64,000 nt of DNA from Paraburkholderia phenoliruptrix (GTDB taxonomy: Bacteria > Pseudomonadota > Gammaproteobacteria > Burkholderiales > Burkholderiaceae), in contig NZ_CADIKB010000025.1 of assembly GCF_902859825.1 (NCBI RefSeq), positions 35,108 to 99,107 on the forward strand, read 5' to 3'. How positions within the stretch are numbered: the stretch's first letter is position 1; each line of letters begins with the position of its first letter. Of this stretch, positions 8,884 to 17,746 are shown in pieces. The translations under genes were made by a program, and so were the position numbers. Below the pieces are notes generated by a model. The model saw only the letters and a list, made by a program, of their open reading frames with translations. It did not search any database and was not told the DNA's origin.

Positions 8884-10683
8884 ATGAAATTGTTTGCCAG
8901 CCTCAAGCTGAATCAGAAACTCGTCGGCGCATTGTTGTTTTCGGCCTTCGTCACCGCCGTTGTCGGCAGCGTCGGCGCCGTCAAGGTGCGCGAACTCGCG
9001 ACCATGCAGACCGCCATGTACGACAGCGAGGTCGTGCCCATCCGGCAGATCGGCACCGCTGCGTGGCAGGCTGCGGCGCACTATCGACGGCTCTACGATT
9101 ACGTCGTGAAAACCGACCCGAAGGGTCGTGAAGAGACGCTCACGTTCAACAAGAGCGGCGAGGCGGCAATCGTCACCGCGTTCGACTACGAGCGCACGCA
9201 TCAATTCGACGATCGGCAAAAGCAGTTGCTGGCCGAGTTCGACGCCACGTGGCCGGTCTATCTCGCGTCGGTGCAAAAAGTCGAGGAGCTCGCGCGGCAA
9301 GGCGACCAGAATGGCGCGCTTGCCGAGATGCGCGAGAACACCGACGGGCTGCATGTGAAGATCCGCAAGATCCTGATCGAGTTTTCCAACCTGCGCGATG
9401 CGTCGGCAAAGGCGCGTGCCGAGGCGGGCGTGGCCCTCGTCGGCGACGTCACCTGGTGGATCGTCGGTTGTGCGGTCGTGGGCGTCGGCATTGCGCTTGC
9501 CATGGGTCTCGCGGTCACGCGCTCGATCGTGCGGCAGATCGGCGGCGAACCCGCGAAAGTCGCAAGCCTCGTCGAGCAGATCGCCGAAGGCGACCTTCAA
9601 ACGGCGATCGACACCAGCACGGTCGGCGGCAACAGCGTGCTGCACGCCGTCGCGCTCATGCAGCGCCGTCTGGCCACTGCAATTGGCTCGATTCGCACGG
9701 GCACCGAAATGGTGACGGTGGCCTCGCGGGAAATCGCAGCGGGCAACATCGACCTCTCCTCGCGCACGGAACAACAGGCGGCTTCGCTCGAAGAAACCGC
9801 GTCGAGCATGACGCAGCTCACCGAGACCGTCAAACAGAACGCCGACAATGCCCGCCAGGCCAACGCCCTCGCGACGCGAGCGACCGACATCGCCGATGCC
9901 GGCAATGACGCAGTGCACGGAATGGTGGATACGATCGGCCAGATCAGCAGCAGCTCGAGCAAGATTTCCGACATCACGGGCACCATCGAAGGCATCGCGT
10001 TCCAGACCAATATCCTCGCGTTGAATGCCGCCGTCGAAGCGGCCCGCGCCGGCGAACAGGGCCGCGGCTTTGCCGTGGTCGCAAGCGAGGTTCGCAGCCT
10101 CGCGCAACGTTCGGCATCGGCGGCGAAGGAGATCAAGGAGTTGATCGGCTCGTCGGTCGCCATGATTCAGGACGGCGCGAAGCAGGCCACGGAAGTCGGC
10201 GCAACGATGGACGAAGTCAAGCAGGCCATCAAGCAGGTGTCGGACATCGTCGGCGAAATTGCGGCGGCTTCCGAGGAGCAAAGCCGCGGCATCGAACAGG
10301 TGAATCGCGCCGTCGTGCAGATGGACGCGGTGACGCAGCAGAACGCAGCGCTCGTCGAGGAGGCAGCCGCCGCTGCGCAGTCGCTCGAAGAGCAGGCCGT
10401 CAAACTGAACGGCGCGGTGTCGATCTTCCGCGTCGCGGGCGCTCAGCAGGGCGCCACGCCCGCCGTGCCCGCCATGGCGCCGCGCGCGCGCGCGGCTGCC
10501 GCACCGGCTCTCAGGAAGACGCCGGCGAGCCGGCCTGCTGCGCCGCGGCCAAGCGGATCGTCTGCTGCCAGTGAGCAGGCTGCGCCTCGCAAGAATGAGC
10601 CGGTAGCGGCGGCCGTCGCCATGCCGGCGGTCGCTGAGAAGCTGTCCGGCAAAGCGTCCGATTCGGATTGGGAGACCTTCTAG
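8884..10683 (+). CDS. Methyl-accepting chemotaxis protein with WETF tail
   Basis: 599 residues from the ATG at 8884 (CAGGAA upstream; MKLFASLKLNQKLV opening typical of this receptor class). TM1 ~12-32, a 4-helix-bundle periplasmic domain (~35-185) with a YDYV motif, TM2 ~191-212, HAMP, methylation helices and the conserved AFQTNILALNAAVEAARAGE tip. After a long Ala/Pro linker (~510-590) it ends DSDWETF, the pentapeptide that tethers CheR and CheB in the Tar/Tsr class. It is the only one of three receptors here with that tail. Confidence 0.94.
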   Translation: MKLFASLKLNQKLVGALLFSAFVTAVVGSVGAVKVRELATMQTAMYDSEVVPIRQIGTAAWQAAAHYRRLYDYVVKTDPKGREETLTFNKSGEAAIVTAFDYERTHQFDDRQKQLLAEFDATWPVYLASVQKVEELARQGDQNGALAEMRENTDGLHVKIRKILIEFSNLRDASAKARAEAGVALVGDVTWWIVGCAVVGVGIALAMGLAVTRSIVRQIGGEPAKVASLVEQIAEGDLQTAIDTSTVGGNSVLHAVALMQRRLATAIGSIRTGTEMVTVASREIAAGNIDLSSRTEQQAASLEETASSMTQLTETVKQNADNARQANALATRATDIADAGNDAVHGMVDTIGQISSSSSKISDITGTIEGIAFQTNILALNAAVEAARAGEQGRGFAVVASEVRSLAQRSASAAKEIKELIGSSVAMIQDGAKQATEVGATMDEVKQAIKQVSDIVGEIAAASEEQSRGIEQVNRAVVQMDAVTQQNAALVEEAAAAAQSLEEQAVKLNGAVSIFRVAGAQQGATPAVPAMAPRARAAAAPALRKTPASRPAAPRPSGSSAASEQAAPRKNEPVAAAVAMPAVAEKLSGKASDSDWETF

Positions 10684-10695
10684 CCCGCAGGGGCG

Positions 10696-11145
10696 TCACC
10701 ACGGCGCCCTGCTTTCGCTCCTGCCGAACCGCACGACGCGCGCTTCCGCTTTGTCTACGGCACACACGGGCGCGCCAAGCAACTGCCGCTCATGCAAATC
10801 GAGAATGGCGATAATCGGGAAACAGTCGGCGCTTTCAATTATCCAGACATCGCGGCTCGCGCCGCGAGCCGCGGCATCGAGAATATGCTCGGCGTCGAGA
10901 TAAACCTCGCGCTCCACCGCACCAAAACCCGCCTCCTGAAGATACCAGGCGAGATAAAGCACCTTAACGAGTTTAGCCAGCAATTCGCCGTTACCCTTGC
11001 CCGCTTTAAAGGCGGCCAATGCCAGATGCCAGCCGAGCGACTGCTCGCGCACGTACGCGACCGCGTGAGGCAACAGCTGCGATTTGGCCAGCGGTTTTCT
11101 GCGCGTCTGATTTCCCGATGGCCTTTTTTTCCGATTCTGCGACAT
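10696..11145 (-). CDS. Hypothetical protein
   Basis: 149 residues, unrecognised. N-terminus strongly basic (RKKRPSGNQTRRKP), then helical with an Ala-rich core (WHLALAAFKAGKGNGELL) and a conserved-looking segment RDVWIIESADCFPIIAILD. No signal peptide. Convergent with the receptor gene, 12 bp apart. No clear ribosome site before the ATG. Confidence 0.6.
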   Translation of the reverse strand: MSQNRKKRPSGNQTRRKPLAKSQLLPHAVAYVREQSLGWHLALAAFKAGKGNGELLAKLVKVLYLAWYLQEAGFGAVEREVYLDAEHILDAAARGASRDVWIIESADCFPIIAILDLHERQLLGAPVCAVDKAEARVVRFGRSESRAPW

Positions 11146-11499
11146 GGATCGATTTTATGTTCTTGACGCTATTTTTTAGTTTCAGCATCGTAATGCACCC
11201 GAACGATAAATCAATCGCGGCGCGCGAGTTTTAACACAATTAATCAATATGCCTTGAGCATATGGCTTTCAAGATGGCTTTTTTATGTCGGTTCGTGCCT
11301 GAATGCGGAGATAAATCCGACGCGCGGAAATTAAAAAAATCAAATAGGCGGATTTGCGTGGGCCGCCCAAGGCGTTTCCAATCAGAAAAGCTGGCCCCTC
11401 GCGCGAGCGTCGCGCCGCGAGGCTAGCCGCGCGACTCCCAATGTTATTATCGGAAACACTGAATACACCCGCCGTCAGTCGCAACCCGCGCAGCAGCTT
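11146..11499. other. Divergent intergenic region, A+T-rich
   Basis: 354 bp, noticeably richer in A+T than its surroundings. It contains the palindrome ATATGC-N5-GCATAT at 11247-11263 and runs of A/T near 11325-11345. Probably holds promoters of the hypothetical gene at 10696 and the XRE regulator at 11500; the palindrome is a possible regulator site (inference). Confidence 0.4.
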
Positions 11500-12132
11500 A
11501 TGGACACCAATACCACCAAGCCCGCAGAACCTTCCACCGCCGACCTCGGCCGGCGCGTGCGCGCCGCCCGTCAGTCGCAGGACCTGACGCTCGAAACCGC
11601 GAGCCGCCTGTGCGGCGTGTCGCGCTCCACGCTCTCCAAGGTCGAAAACGGCCTCATGTCCCCCACTTTCGACGTGCTGCAGAAAATCGTTCTGGGTCTG
11701 AAGATCGAAATTGGCGAGTTGTTCGGCTCGACGCCGAAGGTCAGCGCAAGCGGACGCCGCGCGTTGACGCGCAAAGGCGAGGGCCAGCGCCACGCCTATC
11801 GCGGCTATCAAATGGAATTGCTCGCCACCGAACTCGCGCACAAGGCGATGCTGCCGTTTCGCATCCGCATTTCAGCGCATACGCTCGACGCCTTCGACGA
11901 CTGGGGCCGTCACGAAGGCGAAGAATTTCTGTATGTGATCAGCGGCAGCGTGTGCCTCTATTCCGAGCTGTATGCGCCGACGCATCTGAATGCCGGGGAC
12001 AGTCTCTACTTCGACAGCCGCACGGGCCACGCCGCGGTGTCGACAAGTGAAGAGGACGCCGAAGTATTATGGATGGCGACGAGCGCCGATCTCCCGCAAG
12101 CGCCGGCCGTCAGCGAATCGCCGAAGACATAA
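11500..12132 (+). CDS. XRE-family regulator with C-terminal cupin
   Basis: 210 residues. Residues ~12-68 form an XRE/Cro helix-turn-helix (ASRLCGVSRSTLSKVENGLMSP), and residues ~115-195 a cupin barrel (HEGEEFLYVISGSV, LNAGDSLYFDS, TGHAAVS), the same architecture as PuuR-type regulators. The cupin probably binds an amino-acid or amine-derived effector. It is convergent with the 4-hydroxyphenylpyruvate dioxygenase gene (15-bp gap), so its target is not obvious from position. Confidence 0.85.
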   Translation: MDTNTTKPAEPSTADLGRRVRAARQSQDLTLETASRLCGVSRSTLSKVENGLMSPTFDVLQKIVLGLKIEIGELFGSTPKVSASGRRALTRKGEGQRHAYRGYQMELLATELAHKAMLPFRIRISAHTLDAFDDWGRHEGEEFLYVISGSVCLYSELYAPTHLNAGDSLYFDSRTGHAAVSTSEEDAEVLWMATSADLPQAPAVSESPKT

Positions 12133-12147
12133 CGCGATTTCCGCGCG

Positions 12148-13269
12148 TCACGCGCGGGCCTGGGCAAGCGCGTTGAGGTTGCCCTCGCCGAATCCATGGT
12201 GCCCCTGGCGTTGCACGATCTCGAAGAAAATCTCGCCGGCGCGACGGCGCACGAAGGTCTGGAAGAACAATTGCGGTACGCCGTCGGCGCCGATCTCGCC
12301 ATCCACGAGAAGGTGCGTGCGCTTCAGCCGCGCGACGTCGAGGCCATGTCCCGGCAAACGCGCGTCCAACTGCTCGTAGTAGCGCGGCGGCGGCTCCACG
12401 AACTCGACGCCGTTGGCCAGCAGTTGCTCGACGCAACTGAAGATATCGTCCGTTGCCAGCGCAATGTGCTGCACGCCCTCGCCCGGATGATCGGGCAAGT
12501 ACTGGTGCATCAAATCGGTCCGGCGCGTGCCCTCTTCATAGAGCGGAATGCGGATCGCGCCGCACGGCGACACCATCACGCGCGATTCCGCCGACACGTG
12601 CCAGTTGGCGTGCAGTTCGTGGATCTCGCGGAAATTCAGCAGATCGCGATAGAAGTCGAGCCACTCCTGCATGCGGCCCTGCCCGACCGTTTGCGTCAGA
12701 TGATCCACGGCGATAAGGCCGGTGCCCGCGTGGCTCAGGTCGGCGTGTGCGGTATCGATCTGTATCGGACGGAAGTCGATGTCGAAGATGGAGATATCGC
12801 CGAGCCCGCCGCGCTGGCCGCCGCGCCCGCGCCAACGGTCGACGAAGTAGATGTGCGAGTCGCCAATGCCCTGAATCGCCGGAATCAGCAATTCGCCAGC
12901 GCCGATGCGCTCGCCTTCGAACGCCCACGCGCCCAGTTCGATTGCGCGGTCGAAAGCGCGCTGCGCGTCGGCCACGCGAATGCCGATGGCGCAAATGCCC
13001 GCGCCGTATTCCTCGGCGTAGCGCGCGGCGAATGAATCAGGCTCCGCGTTGATCAGAAAATTCATTTCGCCCTGCCGGTAGAGCGTGACGTCCTTGCTGA
13101 TGTGGCGCGCAATCGCCTTGAAGCCGAGCCGGGTGAACGTGTCGCCAAGCGCCTGCGGATCGCGCGAGGCGAATTCCACGAATTCCAAGCCGGCCGTGCC
13201 GAGCGGATTGTGCTCGGGCGCGGACACGGCGCGAAGCGCGGCCTCGGGTGTGGGCAAGTCGCTGGGCAT
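12148..13269 (-). CDS. hppD: 4-Hydroxyphenylpyruvate dioxygenase
   Basis: 373 residues, normal HPPD size. Two VOC (vicinal-oxygen-chelate) halves: the N-terminal half with GLEFVEFAS and LYRQGEMNFLINAEP, the C-terminal half carrying the iron ligands in IAVDHLTQTV, GVQHIALATDD and IFFEIVQRQG, and the terminal HGFGEGNLNAL motif. The enzyme makes homogentisate from 4-hydroxyphenylpyruvate (tyrosine degradation). AAAGGAG precedes the ATG. Its position next to pcaQ/pcaHG, rather than beside homogentisate genes, is unusual but does not change the call. Confidence 0.9.
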   Translation of the reverse strand: MPSDLPTPEAALRAVSAPEHNPLGTAGLEFVEFASRDPQALGDTFTRLGFKAIARHISKDVTLYRQGEMNFLINAEPDSFAARYAEEYGAGICAIGIRVADAQRAFDRAIELGAWAFEGERIGAGELLIPAIQGIGDSHIYFVDRWRGRGGQRGGLGDISIFDIDFRPIQIDTAHADLSHAGTGLIAVDHLTQTVGQGRMQEWLDFYRDLLNFREIHELHANWHVSAESRVMVSPCGAIRIPLYEEGTRRTDLMHQYLPDHPGEGVQHIALATDDIFSCVEQLLANGVEFVEPPPRYYEQLDARLPGHGLDVARLKRTHLLVDGEIGADGVPQLFFQTFVRRRAGEIFFEIVQRQGHHGFGEGNLNALAQARA

Positions 13270-13530
13270 GGCAATCTCCTTTACTGTCTTTCGAGGCTGA
13301 CTTTCGACGCTGTCTTCCGCGCTGTTTCACATATTGCTGATCGCGTGCAAACCGCGCTGAACTCGCAGTGTGACACTGCCCAAGCGATGTGACGCTACGT
13401 CGCTCGGTCGTCGGCGGTTGATGCACCGTGTTTTTACACCGGCTCGCGCCCGCTTCGCAACTTCATTTTGTACTGAATGGTTCACCACGGCGGCGCATTG
13501 CGCGCGCGTTAAAGTCACGCGCCGAACCTG

Positions 13531-14529
13531 TCAGCTGGCGGGCGCCGTGCGGCGCACCCGCTTGCGTGGCACTTTGCTCGCCGCCACGCCGCCGCTCGCC
13601 GCCATCCTCAATTGCGCGACTTCCCGCACGGCGTCGATAAACGCTCGCCCCACCGGCGAGGGCTGCGTGTCGGAGCGCCGGATCAGGCCGACCGGTTCGT
13701 CGGTGCCCGCAAACGGCAGCGGCAGGCGCACGAACATGCCGTGCGCGAGTTCGTATTCCACCGCGCTCAGCGGCACGAACCAGACGGCGTCGTTCTCGAG
13801 CGTCAACGCACGGCCCGTCGAAACCGACAATACTTCGACAAACGCGGACAACGGCAGCACGCCCCACGCGCTCAACAGACTGTCCGCCGACTGCCGGATC
13901 AGCGTGCCGAACGGCGGCAACACCACCGGAAAATCCTGCAATGCAGCGGACGGCAGGCCCGGCGCGGCATCGAGCGGATGCCCTGCCCGCACGACAGCGA
14001 TCAACGGCTCGCTGAACAACTGCTCGAAACTGAGGCCGACCATTCGCTCGGGATCGGCGAGCCGGCCGACCGCGAACTCGATCGTGCCTGCTTTCAGGCG
14101 CTCGAGCAGTTCGGGATTCGCGCCGGTTGCGAGACGCACGATCACGCGCGGCCACAGCGACCCGAAGCGCTTGAGGACAGGCGGCATCAGCGCGCCGGCG
14201 ACGGTCGGCAGAATGCCGACTTCGAGCGTGGCCGCAGCCGCGCCTTCGGCGCGCGCGAGCAGATCGACACCCTGGCGCAGCGCGCTCACGCAGGCGCTTG
14301 CGTGCGGCATGAAAAGTTGCCCCTCGCGCGTCGGCACGGCCCCGTGACGGCCGCGCTCGAACAGTTTCACGCCGAGCATGGCTTCGAGTTCGGCGACCGT
14401 TTTCGAGACGGCAGGTTGCGTGATCGACAGGCTGTCAGCCGCCCGCTGGACGCTCCCGAACTGAGCCACGGCCAGAAAGCACTGCAGATGACGGAATTTG
14501 ACGCGGCTGTCCGCGAGACTTCGTTGCAT
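13531..14529 (-). CDS. pcaQ: LysR-family activator of protocatechuate genes
   Basis: 332 residues. LysR helix-turn-helix at ~12-70 (FLAVAQFGSVQRAADSL, ITQPAVSKTVAELE), followed by a substrate-binding effector domain (~95-305) with the PcaQ-like segments LEVGILPTVAGALMPPVL and RSDTQPSPVGRAFIDAV. Divergent from pcaHG, which PcaQ normally activates. The basic C-terminal tail (KVPRKRVRR) is a local oddity. Its start codon lies inside a palindrome at 14528-14542, suggesting autoregulation. Confidence 0.88.
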   Translation of the reverse strand: MQRSLADSRVKFRHLQCFLAVAQFGSVQRAADSLSITQPAVSKTVAELEAMLGVKLFERGRHGAVPTREGQLFMPHASACVSALRQGVDLLARAEGAAAATLEVGILPTVAGALMPPVLKRFGSLWPRVIVRLATGANPELLERLKAGTIEFAVGRLADPERMVGLSFEQLFSEPLIAVVRAGHPLDAAPGLPSAALQDFPVVLPPFGTLIRQSADSLLSAWGVLPLSAFVEVLSVSTGRALTLENDAVWFVPLSAVEYELAHGMFVRLPLPFAGTDEPVGLIRRSDTQPSPVGRAFIDAVREVAQLRMAASGGVAASKVPRKRVRRTAPAS

Positions 14530-14542
14530 AACGGAAGGTTAT
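14528..14542. promoter_or_regulatory. Candidate PcaQ operator
   Basis: ATAAC-N5-GTTAT, a perfect 5+5 palindrome that overlaps the pcaQ start codon and lies about 95 bp before pcaH. It resembles the ATAACC-N4-GGTTAA type motif described for PcaQ in alphaproteobacteria. A related half site (CATAACCG) follows at 14569-14576. Confidence 0.5.
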
Positions 14543-14636
14543 ACGAAAAGAGCCAAAACGTCATTTTTCATAACCGTACAGTTTGGATAAAGTGACTCCA
14601 CAACGTCGTATCTCACAATCCCCGAAGGAGACACTG

Positions 14637-15341
14637 ATGGACGATTCCTTTTTGAGCGCGCGCGATTTCGCGTCGCATCCCGAGTACATCTATCCGAGCT
14701 ACGGTTCGTCGGTAAAACGCGGCCCGACTCGCCCGCTGATTCCGCTGAAGGAAAGGCTGCGCGACCAGCGCGTGCCCGTCTACGGCGCGGAAGACCTCGG
14801 CGCGCTCGACAACGATCTCACACGCAATGCCGTGCGCAACGGCGAACCGCTTGGCGAACGCATCATCGTGACGGGCCGCGTGCTCGACGAGGGCGGCCGC
14901 CCGGTGCGCAACACGCTCGTCGAAATCTGGCAGGCCAACGCGGCGGGCCGCTATGTGCACAAGGTCGATCAGCACGACGCGCCGCTCGATCCGAACTTCC
15001 TCGGCGCGGGCCGCTGCATCACGGACAACGAAGGCCGTTATCGTTTTCTGACGATCAAACCCGGCGCCTACCCGTGGGGCAATCACCCGAACGCGTGGCG
15101 TCCGAATCACATTCACTTTTCGCTGTTCGGCGAGCACTTCGGCTCGCGCCTCGTCACGCAGATGTATTTCCCGGGCGACCCGCTGCTCGCGTTCGATCCG
15201 ATCTTTCAGGGCACGCCCGAGCACGCGCGTGACCGTCTGATCGCGAACTTCTCGCTCGACACCACGCAAGAAGCCTACGCGCTCGGCTACGACTTCGACA
15301 TCGTGCTGCGCGGCCGCAACGAAACTCCGATGGAGCGCTAA
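14637..15341 (+). CDS. pcaH: Protocatechuate 3,4-dioxygenase beta subunit
   Basis: 234 residues from the ATG at 14637 with CGAAGGAGA upstream. The beta subunit holds the catalytic iron; the ligands are seen in GRYRFLTIKPGAYPWG (two Tyr) and NHIHFSLFG (two His) around residues 132-160. It opens the ring of protocatechuate to 3-carboxymuconate as a complex with PcaG, the entry of the beta-ketoadipate pathway. pcaG follows after 3 bp. Confidence 0.96.
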   Translation: MDDSFLSARDFASHPEYIYPSYGSSVKRGPTRPLIPLKERLRDQRVPVYGAEDLGALDNDLTRNAVRNGEPLGERIIVTGRVLDEGGRPVRNTLVEIWQANAAGRYVHKVDQHDAPLDPNFLGAGRCITDNEGRYRFLTIKPGAYPWGNHPNAWRPNHIHFSLFGEHFGSRLVTQMYFPGDPLLAFDPIFQGTPEHARDRLIANFSLDTTQEAYALGYDFDIVLRGRNETPMER

Positions 15342-15344
15342 GCC

Positions 15345-15932
15345 ATGACCACTCTCAAGCAAACGCCCTCCCAGACGGTGGGACCGTACTTCGCGTACGG
15401 CCTGTGCCCGCAGCAATACGACTTCGACTTCAAGAGCCTGTTCACGCCGGTTCTGGCAGACCGCGAGGCCGCCGGCGAACACATCACGCTGGTGGGCCAG
15501 GTGTTCGACGGCGACGGCAACGCAATCGGCGACGCCATGCTCGAAGTGTCGCAAGTGGACGCGAACGGCCGCTATCCCGAGTCGCGCGAAGAAATCCTGA
15601 AGAGCGGTTTTCGCGGCTTTGCGCGGGTCGGCACGGGCACGGATCCGCACAAGCGCTTTGTCGTGGAAACGATCAAGCCCGGCCGCGTGAGCGCGGACGA
15701 GGCGCCGCATCTGAATGTGATCGTCACGATGCGCGGCATGCTGCTGCACACGTTCACGCGCATCTACTTCGAGGACGAAGCCGAAGCAAACGCGCGCGAT
15801 CCGGTATTGACGGCCGTTCCCGCCGATCGCCGCGACACCTTGATTGCGCGCCGCGATCCGAACACGGCCAACGTGTATCGCTTCGACATCCACATGCAGG
15901 GCGACAAGGAAACGGTATTTTTCGACCTGTAA
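15345..15932 (+). CDS. pcaG: Protocatechuate 3,4-dioxygenase alpha subunit
   Basis: 195 residues, standard for PcaG. Opening TPSQTVGPYFAYGL, and the shared intradiol fold later (GFRGFARVGTG, HLNVIVTMRGML, NVYRFDIHMQG, ETVFFDL). It has no iron ligands but completes the active site with PcaH. It starts 3 bp after pcaH, so the two are translated together; a terminator follows at 16019. Confidence 0.95.
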   Translation: MTTLKQTPSQTVGPYFAYGLCPQQYDFDFKSLFTPVLADREAAGEHITLVGQVFDGDGNAIGDAMLEVSQVDANGRYPESREEILKSGFRGFARVGTGTDPHKRFVVETIKPGRVSADEAPHLNVIVTMRGMLLHTFTRIYFEDEAEANARDPVLTAVPADRRDTLIARRDPNTANVYRFDIHMQGDKETVFFDL

Positions 15933-16018
15933 GGCGGATTCTCTACACTTTCATTCAGCTTTCACCTACACTGAAGGCGATCCGTCCTGCGACTGGATCA
16001 CGAAACTCCGAGTAGTTA

Positions 16019-16044
16019 AGCCCGCCTTGCGCGGGCTTTTTTTT
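16019..16044 (+). terminator. Rho-independent terminator of pcaHG
   Basis: AGCCCGC / GCGGGCT stem with a 5-base loop followed directly by eight T residues, placed ~90 bp after pcaG. Confidence 0.88.
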
Positions 16045-16068
16045 GCGCCTGCTTAAGACGGCCGCGCT

Positions 16069-17313
16069 TCACGGTAACGAGCAACGCAGCCAGCGGCGGA
16101 TTCGGATCACGTCCGCAATATGGTCGCGCGGACCGGGCGCGCCCAGCACGACAATGTCGATGGGCCTGCCGTGCACCATCATTCTGACGACCACGCAGTG
16201 CCCCGCCTCATTGATAAAGCCGGTTTTCTGCAGCACGATCGACCGGTCGCCGCCTCTCACGAGCGCATTGGAGTTGTGATAGCTCAGGCTCGCGCGCGGG
16301 CCGCCTGGAAACACCATCTGATCGCGGTCCGTCGAATACGCGCGAATCAGCGGATAGCGGCTCGCCGCGGCTACGAGCCGAGCGAGGTCGCGCGCCGTCG
16401 ACACGTTATGCGGCGACAAGCCGGTGCCATTCACGAACGACGTGCGGCGCATGCCGAGCGCGCGCGCCTTGGCGTTCATCGCGGCGACAAAGCCGGGTCG
16501 GCCGCCGGCGTAGTCGCGGCTCAACGCGGCCGCCGCGCGATTCTCCGACGACATCAGCGCAATATGCAGCATGTCGTGGCGAGACAGCACCGAGCCCACG
16601 CTCAGGCGCGAACCGGTGAACTTGTCGAAATCCTGATCCTGAACCGTGACGCGAAGCGGCGCGTCGAGCGCATGGCGTGCATCGAGCGACACGACCGCCG
16701 TCATTAGTTTGGATACCGAAGCAATCGGCATCACGCGATCGGCCTCTTTTTCAGTGAGCACGGTCTGCGTTCGCTCGTCGACGACAAACACTGAGCGCGC
16801 GCGCAACGATGCGCGCGACCTCGGCGTATAGCCGCAGCGCGGCAACAGGCGCAGGCCCGCGTGCGCCGTTCCCGCGGCGTGTATCGCATTGCGTGAAGCC
16901 GCCGGCTGCCGGTTGCCCTGCCCTTGCATGCCCGCCGCGCGCTTCGGACCGCGCGGCTCGCGTGCGATGCGCGCGGCCTGCCGGCGGGATTTGGGCGCGA
17001 GCTTGCTCGCGTGCAGCGAATGCTCATGTTGGACGCCGTGCCTGCGCTTGTGTACGACGCGCTGCCGTGCCTTGCGCGCAACGGCTTTTTTCGCTTTGCC
17101 GCCGTTATGCGCTTTAGCCTTCGATACAGATCGCGCGGGCGGCGACACATGACGGCTTGCGCGCACCGACGCATGCGGGACCGGCTCGTGTGTCGCGCCG
17201 AACGTCCAGCCGACGTTCAGCCACAACAAGCCGATCAGGGCGACATAACGAAGCCAGCCAGCGAAATGAAAATCTGGAAATGACGATGAAGGAGTGGATT
17301 GACGATACGGCAT
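16069..17313 (-). CDS. D-alanyl-D-alanine endopeptidase (PBP7-like) with basic linker
   Basis: 414 residues. A signal/anchor segment at ~20-40, then a striking Lys/Arg/His/Ala-rich, probably disordered stretch at ~50-170, then the penicillin-binding S11 peptidase domain. Active-site motifs: SVSK (Ser199, Lys202), SEN (256-258) and KTG (363-365). It cleaves D-Ala-meso-DAP cross-links in peptidoglycan in the periplasm. Typical PBP7 proteins are ~310 residues; the extra length is the basic linker. GGAAG precedes the ATG. Convergent with pcaHG. Confidence 0.9.
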   Translation of the reverse strand: MPYRQSTPSSSFPDFHFAGWLRYVALIGLLWLNVGWTFGATHEPVPHASVRASRHVSPPARSVSKAKAHNGGKAKKAVARKARQRVVHKRRHGVQHEHSLHASKLAPKSRRQAARIAREPRGPKRAAGMQGQGNRQPAASRNAIHAAGTAHAGLRLLPRCGYTPRSRASLRARSVFVVDERTQTVLTEKEADRVMPIASVSKLMTAVVSLDARHALDAPLRVTVQDQDFDKFTGSRLSVGSVLSRHDMLHIALMSSENRAAAALSRDYAGGRPGFVAAMNAKARALGMRRTSFVNGTGLSPHNVSTARDLARLVAAASRYPLIRAYSTDRDQMVFPGGPRASLSYHNSNALVRGGDRSIVLQKTGFINEAGHCVVVRMMVHGRPIDIVVLGAPGPRDHIADVIRIRRWLRCSLP

Positions 17314-17479
17314 GCAGCTTCCAGTTCTGTGCCGCGCGCGCCCATCGGGAAGAAAAGAAAGAGCGCGCCGCCGGCAACGACCCGGGGATGTTAAGGGAGA
17401 TCGCCTGCACGATCAACGACCCAGGCACACGCCGGCGGCTCTGCGACCGGCCTGCAGGCTGCAGTCGCTCCGCTTGCGC

Positions 17480-17746
17480 TCAGCAGCGGAAGTGGTCGAT
17501 GTTCTGTCCCGCGTAAATGGCGCGCGCGAGCCAGTCCGGCTTGTCGCCATGTCCGTCCCACGTATTGCCGAACGCGTCGCGATACATGACTGCGCGTTTC
17601 GCATTGGCGTCCGCCTCGATCGACTCGGCAAGCGCTTCAATCGTGATGCCGTATTCGTCCATGCGCCGGCGTATCCACACGACGAGGCGTTCACGCGCAT
17701 TTCCGTCCTGGTCGAACAGCCGTTGTTGTTCTTCTCGCTCTTTCAT
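17480..17746 (-). CDS. H-NS-tail small DNA-binding protein
   Basis: 88 residues. The C-terminal third carries the H-NS DNA-binding signature in the form YRDAFGNTWDGHGDKPDWL followed by an AIYAGQNIDHF end. The N-terminal part is a short helical region (LVVWIRRRMDEYGI, IEALAESIEAD), shorter than in classical H-NS, so its oligomerisation part may differ. Such proteins bind A+T-rich DNA and silence genes. No clear ribosome site before the ATG. Confidence 0.8.
   Translation of the reverse strand: MKEREEQQRLFDQDGNARERLVVWIRRRMDEYGITIEALAESIEADANAKRAVMYRDAFGNTWDGHGDKPDWLARAIYAGQNIDHFRC

Noticed and set aside
8788..10281. 497-codon minus-strand frame opposite the chemoreceptor
   Set aside because: Antisense shadow of a high-GC gene with unrealistic composition (Asp/Arg/His rich).
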